Positions 44,035-53,478 of a DNA stretch of 64,000 bases are shown one piece after another (position 1 is the first letter of the stretch; the number at the start of each line of letters is the position of its first letter). Source of the stretch: Chloroflexota bacterium (GTDB lineage Bacteria; Chloroflexota; Chloroflexia; Chloroheliales; Chloroheliaceae); the NCBI GenBank assembly GCA_028287745.1, contig JAQBPB010000038.1, forward strand, positions 17,878 through 81,877, given 5' to 3'. The translations under genes were made by a program, and so were the position numbers. The notes under the pieces were generated by a model. The model worked only from the letters and a program-made list of their open reading frames with translations, was not told the DNA's origin and did no database searches.

Positions 44035-44322
44035 TGTTATAAGCATTTTAGAGTTAATTTAAGCTCAATTTAGTTGATTTTTATATTTTGGAAAATTTAT
44101 TAACATTAACGAATTTTTATTTCTTGTCTATATACAGAGGAAAAAGCCTTGAATTTAGACAAAAATGGTGGTATAAATGTATTAAACAACTTATATTAAC
44201 TCGGTGGAACTAAAAATTTATCGAGAGATAAGGATGAACTGGGTTGCCTGACTATAAATATAGTCTTAATTGTAAACTATTTAATCCAGGCTAAGCAATG
44301 CGGGACATTGCAAGGTAAGGTA

Positions 44323-44400
44323 AAACGAGAACTACGACTAAATATATTTTGCTGGTAGCAGGGAAACTTAACATTGATAGATTTAATGTAGTTCTCGTTT
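44323..44400. repeat. Long-range 13-bp inverted repeat
   Basis: AAACGAGAACTAC (44323-44335) and GTAGTTCTCGTTT (44388-44400) are perfect inverse copies around 52 AT-rich bases. It lies about 180 bases before the response regulator. It could be a leader-RNA structure or the ends of a tiny inserted element. Confidence 0.6.
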
Positions 44401-44582
44401 AAGTTTAATTCTAGTGTATCTGCATTCTGGCTGGTGCAACTCTCCAATCACTCTAATATATAGCTTTCGCTTTAAACTCGTAAAAGTACATAACTAAACG
44501 ATTTCAATTCGGAATTCCTCTTAACCGAGAAACACACAAACTATTTTCACCATCTTTCTCTTTTTGTGCGTAGGATAAAGAA

Positions 44583-45236
44583 ATGCCCATAAAAATTTTA
44601 GTCGTAGATGACCATGAAGTAGTTCGCCAGGGTCTTCGCATGTTTCTAAGCCGGGATAAAGAACTCGAACTGGTTGGAGAAGCGGAAAATGGCTCACAGG
44701 CCATTGAAATGGCTCGCAAGTTATCACCTGATGTTATTCTCATGGATATATTGATGCCTGTAATGGACGGCATTACCGCGATAAATATACTCCGGCAGCA
44801 ATTACCGGAGATTGAAATCGTAGCCCTGACCAGTGTTTTGGAGGACGCCTCTATTGTAAACGCTATCCGGGCCGGAGCGATTGGGTATCTATTAAAAGAT
44901 ACAAAAGGCGACGAGCTGCGCAAGGCTATCAAGGCTGCCGCCAGCGGGCAGGTCCAGTTGTCGCCCCAGGCTGCCACCCGCCTGCTGAATGAGATGCGCC
45001 AGACCGAGACTGTCGATGTGCTTTCGCCGCGTGAAATTGACGTGCTCCGATTAATCGCCCAGGGCCAATCCAATAAAGAGATCGCTAAAACGCTGAGCCT
45101 CGGTGAAAAGACGATCAAGACTTATGTCAGCACTATTTTAACTAAATTGAATATGAACAGCCGGACGCAGGCAGCTTTGTACGCAGTTAAAATTGGCTTG
45201 CTGGGAGTAGACCAGGTTTCAAAGGAACTTACCTAG
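44583..45236 (+). CDS. NarL/LuxR-type response regulator
   Basis: A 217-residue two-domain protein. The receiver domain has the acidic pair VVDDHE (Asp9-Asp10), the phospho-acceptor Asp55 in ILMDILMP and the lysine of LLKD. The output domain is a LuxR helix-turn-helix (LSPREIDVLRLIAQGQSNKEIAKTL, in about residues 147-171, then GEKTIKTYVSTIL). It binds DNA as a dimer after phosphorylation, here most likely by the kinase encoded 45 bases downstream. A 24-base tandem duplication spans its stop codon. Its targets may be the oxidase genes on the other side of the shared gap; this is inferred from position only. Confidence 0.95.
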   Translation: MPIKILVVDDHEVVRQGLRMFLSRDKELELVGEAENGSQAIEMARKLSPDVILMDILMPVMDGITAINILRQQLPEIEIVALTSVLEDASIVNAIRAGAIGYLLKDTKGDELRKAIKAAASGQVQLSPQAATRLLNEMRQTETVDVLSPREIDVLRLIAQGQSNKEIAKTLSLGEKTIKTYVSTILTKLNMNSRTQAALYAVKIGLLGVDQVSKELT

Positions 45237-45261
45237 TAGGTTTCAAAGGAACTTACCTAGT
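45214..45261. repeat. 24-bp tandem duplication across a stop codon
   Basis: AGGTTTCAAAGGAACTTACC plus TAGT occurs twice without a gap (45214-45237 and 45238-45261). The first copy encodes the last residues and stop of the response regulator; the second is in the spacer. Being identical, it must be recent or kept for a reason. Confidence 0.9.
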
Positions 45262-45281
45262 ATTATCGGAAGGATTAACTT

Positions 45282-47573
45282 ATGTCATCCGAACCTACCC
45301 GCTTGCCACAGCAAAGCCAGAATAAACCTACCCCTAATCCTCGGGTTGGCTCACCATTCTTTTTTTTACTCCGGCCAGTACGCGCTTTCGGAATCCTCGA
45401 ATCCGCGATACTGGCCCTTGGGATCCTTGTAATAGGTTTGCTTCTCACCAGCCTGATATTAGTCTCTGAAACCTATGTCCAGCAATCCCGCCTGGACGTC
45501 TTGATCAACGAATTAAAAGTTAATATATCGCTGGCGCACATCTGGTCGGAACAGGCAATGGCCGGGGACCCTAACATCAACTTTAAGAATGATGTCAAGG
45601 GAAACCTGGATAAAAGCCTCGGCCTGTGTAATGTCTTTATGGATGGCGGTCAAATCAGAGTAGGGAATATAGACCCGGTTACTGATCCAAAACTCCTGAA
45701 AATTTTGTCTGAGATGTGCCTGAAAATCAAGGGTTTTAATGAGCTTACCTTGCACCGCTGGGATGAAAACCTGCTTCACCCCGGAAACCTGATTATCAAT
45801 CAGAACCACGACCAGGGGTATAAAGAGGCTATAAGCCTGGGTATACAGGCCGATGAATTGATTGACCGGGCTATAATAGAAAACCAGTTACGCCAGATCA
45901 GAATCAATTCCGGCATTGTTTTCTTCCTGACCGTTATCTTTATCGGGATGGTTATTTTAGTAAAACTGAACCGCCGGATTCTCAAGGCCCAAACCATGAA
46001 ATTGGAGGAAAAAGAGGAACAGTACCGCAGTATTTTCCAGGCTACCAGCGATGGGGTGTGTTTATTTGACCAGGAAACCCTGGGCCTGGTAGAAGCCAAT
46101 GATGCCTTTTACAATATGCATGGCTATACCCCGGGAACCCTGATTGGAGAAAGACCGGCCACCTGGCTGTTTCCGCAACTTGCCAATTATCCCGAAGAAG
46201 CTCTCTCAACCATTAAATCCAGCGGGTTGTTTAAGACGGACGTGGTCCACCTGCGAAAAGATGGCACAAAGTTCTACGCGGCGGTCCACTGCTCTCTTTT
46301 CAATAACCGGGGCAAACCGCATATCCTGGTGGTAATCCGGGATGTGACCGAAAGGATTGAAAGCGTCCAGGTATTGGAACACCGGGTGGCCGAACGGACC
46401 CAGGAGTTATATACCCTGCTGCAAGTGTCCCAGGATGTCGCTTCGACCCTGGAAAAAAGGCCGCTGCTCCGCTTAATCCTGGACCAGTTAAAACAACTGG
46501 TTGATTATTCCGGGGCCACAATCTTTAACCTGGAAAAGGGAAAACTGGACCTGGTGGACCAGCGCGGCAATCTTAGCTACGACCAATCCTTTAAGCTGGG
46601 ACAGGCTATAGCCAAAATTGAAAGGGAAAGGGAAAGCACGGATACCCTTGAATATAACCCGATCATTGTAGACCACTTGACCAGGGACCTGTCGCAACTG
46701 GACACCATCTTCAAGCAGGGCATACCGCTGGATTTGTGCAATATGTCCGGGGCAGAGTCCCTGCTGTATGTCCCTCTGATAGTAAAAGACCAGCTGATTG
46801 GCGGGTTAATTCTCCTGCACCAGGAGCCGTATTTTTATACAATGCGCCATAGTTACCTGGCCCAGGCCATTGCCAGCCAGGCCGCCGTCGCGCTGGAGAA
46901 CGCCCGCCTGTATAAACGGGCCCAGGAACTGGCGATGGTGGAAGAGCGGCAGCGGTTGGCCCGCGAACTGCACGACTCGGTAACGCAGGCTATCTATGGG
47001 ATAGCCCTGGGAGCGCAGACCGCCTATTCAATGCTGGAAGATGGGGATACTACCGACTTAAGAATGCCCCTGGAATATATGCTGACGCTTTCAGAAGCCA
47101 GCCTGGCCGAAATGCGCTTGCTGATTTTCGCCATGCGCCCTGAGAACCTGGAAAAACACGGGCTGGTGGCCGGGCTATCCAGCCAGGCCGCAACCTTGAG
47201 GATGCGCCACAAGATTGAAGTGAAAACCGTCTTCGGGACCGAACCGGCCCTTTCGCTGGATGCCAAACATGCCCTCTACCGGATTGTCGAGGAAGCTTTC
47301 AACAATATTGTTAAACACGCCCACGCCACCGAGGTATTCTTGCTCCTTAAACAGGTGGACGACGTGGTTTTTCTTGAAATCAAGGACAACGGAACCGGTT
47401 TTGATGTAAACGGGTTCTTTCCGGGGCATATGGGCCTTAGCATTATGCGAGAAAGAGTAACAAAGCTGGGTGGAGCTATCGACCTGACTAGCTCTCCGGG
47501 CAATGGAGCCGCCTTGCAAGTGAGGATACCGATATTGCTTTACGAAATGTCTTTACAGCCCGCCCCGGCCTGA
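45282..47573 (+). CDS. Sensor histidine kinase with PAS and GAF domains (HisKA_3 type)
   Basis: A 763-residue membrane kinase. Two helices (about 36-62 and 206-227) flank an outer sensing region of about 145 residues. A PAS domain follows (about 243-360, YRSIFQATSDGVCLFDQETL), then a coiled linker, a GAF domain (about 385-548), the dimerisation/phosphoacceptor helix with His564 in ARELHDSVTQAIYG, and the ATPase domain (EEAFNNIVKHAHA as N box, DNGTGFD as G1 box, MGLSIMRERV). This is the NarX/DegS class that pairs with NarL-type regulators, and the neighbouring regulator is its clear partner. The outer signal is unknown; given the neighbours, metal or redox state is possible. Confidence 0.94.
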   Translation: MSSEPTRLPQQSQNKPTPNPRVGSPFFFLLRPVRAFGILESAILALGILVIGLLLTSLILVSETYVQQSRLDVLINELKVNISLAHIWSEQAMAGDPNINFKNDVKGNLDKSLGLCNVFMDGGQIRVGNIDPVTDPKLLKILSEMCLKIKGFNELTLHRWDENLLHPGNLIINQNHDQGYKEAISLGIQADELIDRAIIENQLRQIRINSGIVFFLTVIFIGMVILVKLNRRILKAQTMKLEEKEEQYRSIFQATSDGVCLFDQETLGLVEANDAFYNMHGYTPGTLIGERPATWLFPQLANYPEEALSTIKSSGLFKTDVVHLRKDGTKFYAAVHCSLFNNRGKPHILVVIRDVTERIESVQVLEHRVAERTQELYTLLQVSQDVASTLEKRPLLRLILDQLKQLVDYSGATIFNLEKGKLDLVDQRGNLSYDQSFKLGQAIAKIERERESTDTLEYNPIIVDHLTRDLSQLDTIFKQGIPLDLCNMSGAESLLYVPLIVKDQLIGGLILLHQEPYFYTMRHSYLAQAIASQAAVALENARLYKRAQELAMVEERQRLARELHDSVTQAIYGIALGAQTAYSMLEDGDTTDLRMPLEYMLTLSEASLAEMRLLIFAMRPENLEKHGLVAGLSSQAATLRMRHKIEVKTVFGTEPALSLDAKHALYRIVEEAFNNIVKHAHATEVFLLLKQVDDVVFLEIKDNGTGFDVNGFFPGHMGLSIMRERVTKLGGAIDLTSSPGNGAALQVRIPILLYEMSLQPAPA

Positions 47574-48078
47574 TAAAGCCGGTCGAGCCCTAGAGCCGCT
47601 TCTCCCTGGAGAGCGGCTTTTTTGTGCGCGACGCGTTATTACAGGGGTGTTACCAGGGATGGGTATAAGACTAAAGTTAGTATTGTACAGCCTTACAAAG
47701 TAGGCTTGCGCATAATACTTTTAACAGCGCATTAAGCAGGCAAAAGTCCTAATGACTGCCTTACATTTACCTCTATTAGTTACAGCTCATCTGAGTTACT
47801 TTATTGTTATTGACCCTTCGAAATTGTTTAACCGAAAGCCGTTCCTGGATAAGTTATACACAAAAGATGACAGTTGGTTAAACCACGCCAGCCCCTGTCT
47901 AGACCTGGAAGTTGTTTGCCTTTTAAAGGGTTTAAGCGGAATACCTCAAATTAGCTTTGCTTAATAATAAATACATGGAAAAAAAACCCTTTAAAACCTC
48001 GTGTCATTCATGTTCTGCTAAAAGTTCAAGAAGTCCTACTTCTAAAGCTAACCTTGTGGAAAGAAAGCAAGTGCAAGA
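47574..48078. other. Intergenic region with terminator
   Basis: After the kinase terminator at 47594-47623 about 450 AT-rich bases follow. A 70-codon open frame at about 47752 has no ribosome site and an unconvincing translation, so I leave it out. GTTATTACAG...GTTACCAGG near 47635 is the only other repetition I see. Confidence 0.5.
47594..47623 (+). terminator. Intrinsic terminator of the kinase operon
   Basis: AGCCGCTTCTCC pairs with GGAGAGCGGCT (one bulged T) and a run of six T follows. Classical factor-independent terminator, 21 bases after the kinase stop. Confidence 0.9.
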
Positions 48079-48459
48079 ATGACACAGCTAACCATACTGA
48101 CCGGTAAAGATACCGACCTTGAGATAAGCAAAGTTACAAGATTGATTAATAACGAGGCAAACAAATTCAAGACTGTCTGGGTGGCAAAATCAGCCCAGGA
48201 AGCGGTAGAAAAAGCTAAAGCCTTAAATCCTCACCTGGTCGTCCTCCCCACCACAATGCCCGGGTTTTCCGGTTTTACCGCTACTACTATGATTAAGAAA
48301 GCCGCGCCAACTGCCTGTGTGATTCTGATCTGTGACGAACTTAATGACAACTGCCGGGCCATGGCTTACGCAGTTGGCGCGGACCATATTATCGCTAGAG
48401 CTGATATGCCAACAGAACTTTACAGATTATTGGAAACCTTAATAAAAGTGAATGAATAG
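48079..48459 (+). CDS. Degenerate receiver-domain protein
   Basis: A 126-residue protein with the length and secondary structure of a CheY-like receiver (VVLPTTMPGFSG, AYAVGADHIIARADMPTEL). The key residues are changed: the phospho-acceptor aspartate is replaced by Pro57, the Asp pair after the first strand is GKD, the conserved Thr/Ser is Cys (LICDE) and the Lys is Arg. It cannot be phosphorylated in the usual way and is better seen as a pseudo-receiver that binds a partner. It lies between the kinase operon and the big secreted protein, in the same direction but behind a terminator. Confidence 0.72.
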   Translation: MTQLTILTGKDTDLEISKVTRLINNEANKFKTVWVAKSAQEAVEKAKALNPHLVVLPTTMPGFSGFTATTMIKKAAPTACVILICDELNDNCRAMAYAVGADHIIARADMPTELYRLLETLIKVNE

Positions 48460-48575
48460 ACTCAATTACCAGAGGTACGCCGGGAAAGACCGGCCAATAC
48501 AATTTTGGCTTGTAAGGTTAATAAATAGATTAATCAAGAACAGCGTTAAATTTATTTTGGGAGAATTGCAACGCT

Positions 48576-51500
48576 ATGAATATCAATATAAAGTTAATTC
48601 GAATTGGTCTGGCAAGTTTGATGTTATTACTGAACATTATAACGATGTTCGATAACAGGGTGACGGTACAGGCAGCCATTCCGGCCGCAACCATCGTCAA
48701 TAATCCACCCAGCCAGAACCTGAATATTACAGTGTTCCCCCAGCGGGATTTTGTTTCAGCCACCGGTTACCTGGCAAGTGATATTGTCCAGGTTAGTTTG
48801 ATTCACCCGAGTGGTGTCTCATACAGCACCAATAACATTGTCCCCCAGGATGCTCCCGGCGCACCGGCCGGGGCCGCCTTCGCCGGCATCGTGGAGGTCA
48901 ACCATCCCGGCGCAGCCTGTTGGCCCACTGTCACACCCGATATCCGGGCCGGTGATAAGCTGCGCATTACAATCGTTGAAAACCTGGACTTTCCGGGCCG
49001 CGTCGGGCAAGCCGACGAGACAACCCTGCGCAACGTTACCGCCGGCCGCCCGGTGGAAACGGCGCCCGGTACAATCCAAGTTCACGGCACGGCTGTAGAA
49101 GCGGATGGGGTTACCCCGCTCCCGGCCAGCCAACTTGAACAGCGTATGGTAGCAAACCAGGATGCTTTCCTGCTAAACGGCCGCCGGACTATCCGGGCGA
49201 ACACCGCAACCGGTAGTGACGGCACTCTGACCTATGATGCGCCCAGTTCAATCAACTGGACGGCCACCTACAGCAACCTTGACCCGGCCGATGTCACCCG
49301 CGCTCTCAACGCGGAGTCAAGAGGCCTCTGGGTACCGGCGGTAGTTGCCCCAGCGCTTCCGACCGAAAGCACAATTTACGAGAACGGCGCCGGTATAATT
49401 GGCGGCCCGGCCGGACCGGCTTGCACGGCGCCCCTCGAAAAACTCCCGCCGCCACCCGGCAGCGAAACCGTCCTGCCGACTACCCCGACCGGGCTAACAG
49501 CGAATGTTGTCAATGGAAATACGGTCAATTTAAACTGGACCGCTTCAACTGACAATGTGGGGGTGGTAGATTATGGCATTTACCGCGATGGTATCGCGGT
49601 GGCAACCGTACAAAACCCGGATGCTTCGGCACCGGCGCCTACCAGCTTTACTGACAAAAACGTTGCCCCCGGCACTTATACCTATACGGTTGACGCTGGA
49701 GACGCCGTTGGAAACCGTTCGGCCCTGTCCGACCCTGTCTCTAACATAACAACGGTCCGGCCAGCCGCCGCGCTGCCGCCTGGCACGGTGGTAAACGAGC
49801 CGCCTGCCGCGCCAATTCAGATTATCTCTTTCCCGGCTCGCGATTTCATCTCGTCCAGCGGGTTTGAGGAAACCGACTCGGTCGTAATCCAGCTCCTTCG
49901 CAAGGAAGGCGGCCAATTGGTGCTGGTCAGTTCGGCCACTCAAACGCCGCAGGCTGACCCACGGGCCGCCGCGAACGCACCTTTCGCGGGTATCGTTGAG
50001 GTAAACCACCCTGGCGGGGCCTGCTGGGACGGTATAACACCTGACATTCGCGCCGGGGATATCGTCCGGATGATTGCCTACAACCCGAATGGCAGTATCC
50101 GCACGGTAAACCAGACAACCACATCTAACGCGGTAAGTCAAAAGCCGGTTATCGTAACGCCTGCCACCGGCAACAACGCCGACGGCGTGATTGAGGTTCA
50201 CGGCATTGCTATGGACGCGAACGGCAACCCGATTGACCTGGCCCAGATTGAGCAGCGCATGGTCGCTAACCGGGACGCCTTTGACCTTAACGGGCGGCGC
50301 GCCATCCGGGCCGGTGGTGCGGGTAAGGACGGAACGCTGGTGTACGATACCGCCAACAACCCAACCGGGGTTAAATGGACCGCGACCTACACCGGCCTGA
50401 CCGCCGATGATATCTACCGGGCCATTGGCGGCAAGAGTCCGAGCAGCGGCAGAGTCTTTGGTGGCGCGGAAGCAAGGGTACTCTGGTTGGGCCTTACTCC
50501 GCTGAATGCGCGTGAGATAACTATTTACGAAAATGACGGTGGCGGTGCTGTGCTGAACGGTCCAGCCGGACCGGTTTGCACCGCCGCCGCCGAACCACTC
50601 GACACAGCACCGCCGGTTTTCCCGGCCCCTGATGCCGGGTTGGTTGCCAAATCGGTCCCTGGCGCGGCCCCCGGCACAAACGATGTACAGCTTACCTGGA
50701 CGGCTGCCAGCGATAACGTGGAAGTCTATGGCTACGGCATTTACCGTGACGGCATGCTTCTGCGCAATCTAGGGGGTGGCACAACCAGCTATATCGATAA
50801 AAATGTTGTAGGGAATCACAACTATACGGTAGACGCAACCGACTCGGCCTCACCCGGACCCGGTGGTAACGCCCAGGGCACACCTTACGGCAACCGTTCG
50901 GCCCAATCCACCCCGCCTGCCAACCTGTCTGTGACGGACGTTGTGCCGCCTTCAGTCCCGGCCAACCTGACGGCGAAAGCCAGCGGCGCCAGCGTTACGC
51001 TGAAATGGTCGGCCTCAACCGATAACGTTGGAGTTACCGGCTACACGGTATACCGGAGCGGTTCCGGGGTTACCGGCTCAGGAGTTGAGACAATCGTAGA
51101 TGCTCAAACACTTACCTTTACCGATACGAATGTTGTCGATGGCACCACTTATAAATACAGCGTTGACGCCTTTGACGCGGCACGCAACCACTCCGCGCAA
51201 ACCGCCGAAGTGAGTACCACCATAGCCTCGGATACGGTCGCGCCAAGCGTACCGGCAAACCTGGCGGCTAACTTGCCGGACATTCACGGCAAATCGATCC
51301 AATTAACCTGGACCGCCGCAACCGACAATGTAGGCGTAACCGGCTACGGCCTGTACCGCCGCAACATCTACCCGGCCCTGGGCGCCTTTGTTAAAATTGC
51401 CGATTTGAATGGTTTGATGCTGAGTTACACGGACCCGAATCTTGCAACGGGTACATACGAATATGTAGTTGATGCGGTTGATTCTGCCGGAAACCAATCG

Positions 51501-53315
51501 GCCCAATCCACAATCGCCGGGGCAGCCGTAGCCAACGACCCGCCGGTTGCACCGCATTCCTTGATTGCTTTCCCGGCCAGGGACTTCATTTCCGCGACCG
51601 GCTACCCTTCTATTGATGGCCCTTATACTTTTACGCTGCTACGCGATGGAAAGGAGAAATATAAATCAACGCCTTTCAATTCGGACGCTAACGGGTTGGT
51701 GGAAGTTAACCACCCTGGCGGCACCTGCTGGAACGTCAATACGCCTGATATACGAGCGGGTGATATCATCCGGATTACCAGCGCCAAAGGTATCCCGGAG
51801 CAGACGACAGTTTCAAATATTGCAAGCCAGCGCCCGATAGCCATTAACGCGAATACAGTCCAGGTTCACGGTAGTGCCCAGGACGCTAACGGGCAACCGC
51901 TGCCGCTGGACCAGGTTGAAAACCGCCTGATTTCCAACCGTGACCCGTTCAAACTAAATGGACGGCGCACTTTACGGGCGGGTGGCGGCAGCCTTGACGG
52001 TGTGATTTCCTACGACAGTCCGGGTTCGAGCAGTTGGACTGCGACCTATACCGGCCTGAATGGAGAAGATGTCGCCAGGGCAGCCGGCGGCACCGCGCCT
52101 AACGGGGTGAGCTTTATCGGAGCGGAGTCCCGGGGAGTGTGGCTAGGACGCAACCCGGTGGCCCTAACCGAAATGACCACCTTCGAAAATGGCGCCGGTG
52201 TTGCAGGTGGTCCATCCGCGCCCTGCACCGCCCCCGGTGAAACGCCTGTCGCGGCCGCAACCCTGACACCGAACACGCTGGCCTTTGGCAACCAGGCGTA
52301 CATCCCGCCAAGCACCAGCGCGGCAAAGCAGGTCACTTTCAGCAACGGCGGGTCAGGCCCCATGACCATCGGCGCGATTTACCTGGCCGGGTTGCAGCCG
52401 GGCGATTACGCCATCAGCGATAACACCTGCCCGGCCACGCTGGGGGCCGGTCTTAGCTGCACGGTCAGCGTAACTTTCACACCAAAAGCGCTTGGCTTGC
52501 GCGAAGCTAACCTGAGTTTCCTGGATAACGCGGCAAATACGACCGACCAAACCGTGCTTCTGAGCGGCAGCGGTGTAGACGTTTCAGCGCCAGGCGCACC
52601 CGGTGCCCCGGCCCAGACGCTGGCTAACACCACTTACCTGGGTGTGAAATCAGGTCCAGCCCTGGCTAACAGCACCCTGCCGGTTACCCTTAAATGGGCC
52701 AGCAGTACCGGTACGGTCACAGAGTACAAGATTCAGCAAAGCATTAATGGTGGTCCGTTCGCCAGTGTAACTATCCCGGCGGGAAACGTTGCAGATGCCA
52801 CGCTGGACCTGCCGATGGGTACGACAGCCGCGCCGAAAACGTACCAGTTCCAGGTCCAGGCTTGCAACAATGCCAACTGCAGCGCCTGGGTCGCTGGACC
52901 CAGGTTCACCATAACACCTGTGGATGAAGGCAACAATTCACTGTTAAGCTATGGTGGCAACTGGTCCGCAGCGCAAGCTTTCGCCGGAGCCTATGGCGAC
53001 ACCGTACGGAACGCCAGCACTTCCAAAGATAAAATTCAATTGGTCAAAAAGATCACCTTCACCGTAACGGGCAGCATTGCCTGGATAACGACGAAGGGAC
53101 CGGACCGGGGAATTGTATCTATCTCGGTTGATGGCGGTCCAGCCCAGACCGTGGACCTTTATGCGGCTACTTCCCAACCGGCTGCGTTAGCCTTCGTGGC
53201 TAACAACCTGGCCGCCGGGTCGCAGCATACGGTAACGGTCCAGCTACTTGGAACCAAAAATTCTAAGTCCAGCAGTACACGGGTCGACTCGGATGCCTTT
53301 GTTATAATCTCGTAA
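48576..53315 (+). CDS. Large secreted repeat protein with FN3 domains
   Basis: A 1,579-residue exported protein; GGGAGAA precedes the ATG. A signal peptide covers about 1-34 (LASLMLLLNIITMF...VQA). Three copies of an unnamed module of about 250 residues occur at about 35-290, 400-680 and 985-1240. Each has PARDFISATGY-like, VEVNHPGGACW...TPDIRAGD, (Q/E)VHG and RMVxNxDxFxLNGRRxIRA signatures. Fibronectin type III domains lie between (about 304-392, 695-970 as three) and near 1350-1455. A choice-of-anchor-D-like domain is at about 1245-1345, and a beta-rich C terminus ends the protein. No LPxTG or membrane anchor is visible. It should be an extracellular matrix or adhesion protein. Function of the repeated module unknown. 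Confidence 0.85.
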   Translation: MNINIKLIRIGLASLMLLLNIITMFDNRVTVQAAIPAATIVNNPPSQNLNITVFPQRDFVSATGYLASDIVQVSLIHPSGVSYSTNNIVPQDAPGAPAGAAFAGIVEVNHPGAACWPTVTPDIRAGDKLRITIVENLDFPGRVGQADETTLRNVTAGRPVETAPGTIQVHGTAVEADGVTPLPASQLEQRMVANQDAFLLNGRRTIRANTATGSDGTLTYDAPSSINWTATYSNLDPADVTRALNAESRGLWVPAVVAPALPTESTIYENGAGIIGGPAGPACTAPLEKLPPPPGSETVLPTTPTGLTANVVNGNTVNLNWTASTDNVGVVDYGIYRDGIAVATVQNPDASAPAPTSFTDKNVAPGTYTYTVDAGDAVGNRSALSDPVSNITTVRPAAALPPGTVVNEPPAAPIQIISFPARDFISSSGFEETDSVVIQLLRKEGGQLVLVSSATQTPQADPRAAANAPFAGIVEVNHPGGACWDGITPDIRAGDIVRMIAYNPNGSIRTVNQTTTSNAVSQKPVIVTPATGNNADGVIEVHGIAMDANGNPIDLAQIEQRMVANRDAFDLNGRRAIRAGGAGKDGTLVYDTANNPTGVKWTATYTGLTADDIYRAIGGKSPSSGRVFGGAEARVLWLGLTPLNAREITIYENDGGGAVLNGPAGPVCTAAAEPLDTAPPVFPAPDAGLVAKSVPGAAPGTNDVQLTWTAASDNVEVYGYGIYRDGMLLRNLGGGTTSYIDKNVVGNHNYTVDATDSASPGPGGNAQGTPYGNRSAQSTPPANLSVTDVVPPSVPANLTAKASGASVTLKWSASTDNVGVTGYTVYRSGSGVTGSGVETIVDAQTLTFTDTNVVDGTTYKYSVDAFDAARNHSAQTAEVSTTIASDTVAPSVPANLAANLPDIHGKSIQLTWTAATDNVGVTGYGLYRRNIYPALGAFVKIADLNGLMLSYTDPNLATGTYEYVVDAVDSAGNQSAQSTIAGAAVANDPPVAPHSLIAFPARDFISATGYPSIDGPYTFTLLRDGKEKYKSTPFNSDANGLVEVNHPGGTCWNVNTPDIRAGDIIRITSAKGIPEQTTVSNIASQRPIAINANTVQVHGSAQDANGQPLPLDQVENRLISNRDPFKLNGRRTLRAGGGSLDGVISYDSPGSSSWTATYTGLNGEDVARAAGGTAPNGVSFIGAESRGVWLGRNPVALTEMTTFENGAGVAGGPSAPCTAPGETPVAAATLTPNTLAFGNQAYIPPSTSAAKQVTFSNGGSGPMTIGAIYLAGLQPGDYAISDNTCPATLGAGLSCTVSVTFTPKALGLREANLSFLDNAANTTDQTVLLSGSGVDVSAPGAPGAPAQTLANTTYLGVKSGPALANSTLPVTLKWASSTGTVTEYKIQQSINGGPFASVTIPAGNVADATLDLPMGTTAAPKTYQFQVQACNNANCSAWVAGPRFTITPVDEGNNSLLSYGGNWSAAQAFAGAYGDTVRNASTSKDKIQLVKKITFTVTGSIAWITTKGPDRGIVSISVDGGPAQTVDLYAATSQPAALAFVANNLAAGSQHTVTVQLLGTKNSKSSSTRVDSDAFVIIS

Positions 53316-53319
53316 GAGA

Positions 53320-53367
53320 AAACGAAACCAGGGCCGTTCCTTTGCAGGAGCGGCCCTGGTTTCGTTT
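53320..53367 (+). terminator. Strong hairpin after the secreted repeat protein
   Basis: AAACGAAACCAGGGCCGTTCC (split AAACGAAACC / AGGGCCGTTCC) pairs with the inverse copy at 53347-53367 with one mismatch and a 6-base loop. It starts 5 bases after the stop and can serve the convergent exporter gene as well. Confidence 0.85.
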
Positions 53368-53478
53368 GCGGCTATTCTTCAGCAGCAAGGAATTGTCCAA
53401 CGCTAGCCAGGGACACAGGCGGGTAAGCAGAGCCTGGTACATGGTTAGCCGCCTGCGCCTGTAGTAAAGCTTTCGACC

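Larger units (their letters stand above)
43391..44582. promoter_or_regulatory. 1.2-kb divergent gap between oxidase module 2 and response regulator
   Basis: No gene is supported; the right two thirds are strongly AT-rich. It contains the 36-base conserved block at 43978-44013, a 13-bp inverted repeat at 43998-44034 and a long-range 13-bp inverted repeat at 44323-44400. It must hold the leftward promoter of the oxidase unit and the rightward promoter of the regulator/kinase unit. I could not fix -35/-10 boxes. Confidence 0.55.

Noticed and set aside
47752..47964. A 70-codon frame before the pseudo-receiver
   Set aside because: No ribosome site and no coding-like composition.
48452..48655. A 67-codon frame overlapping the start of the secreted protein
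   Set aside because: It overlaps two better genes and lacks any feature of a protein.
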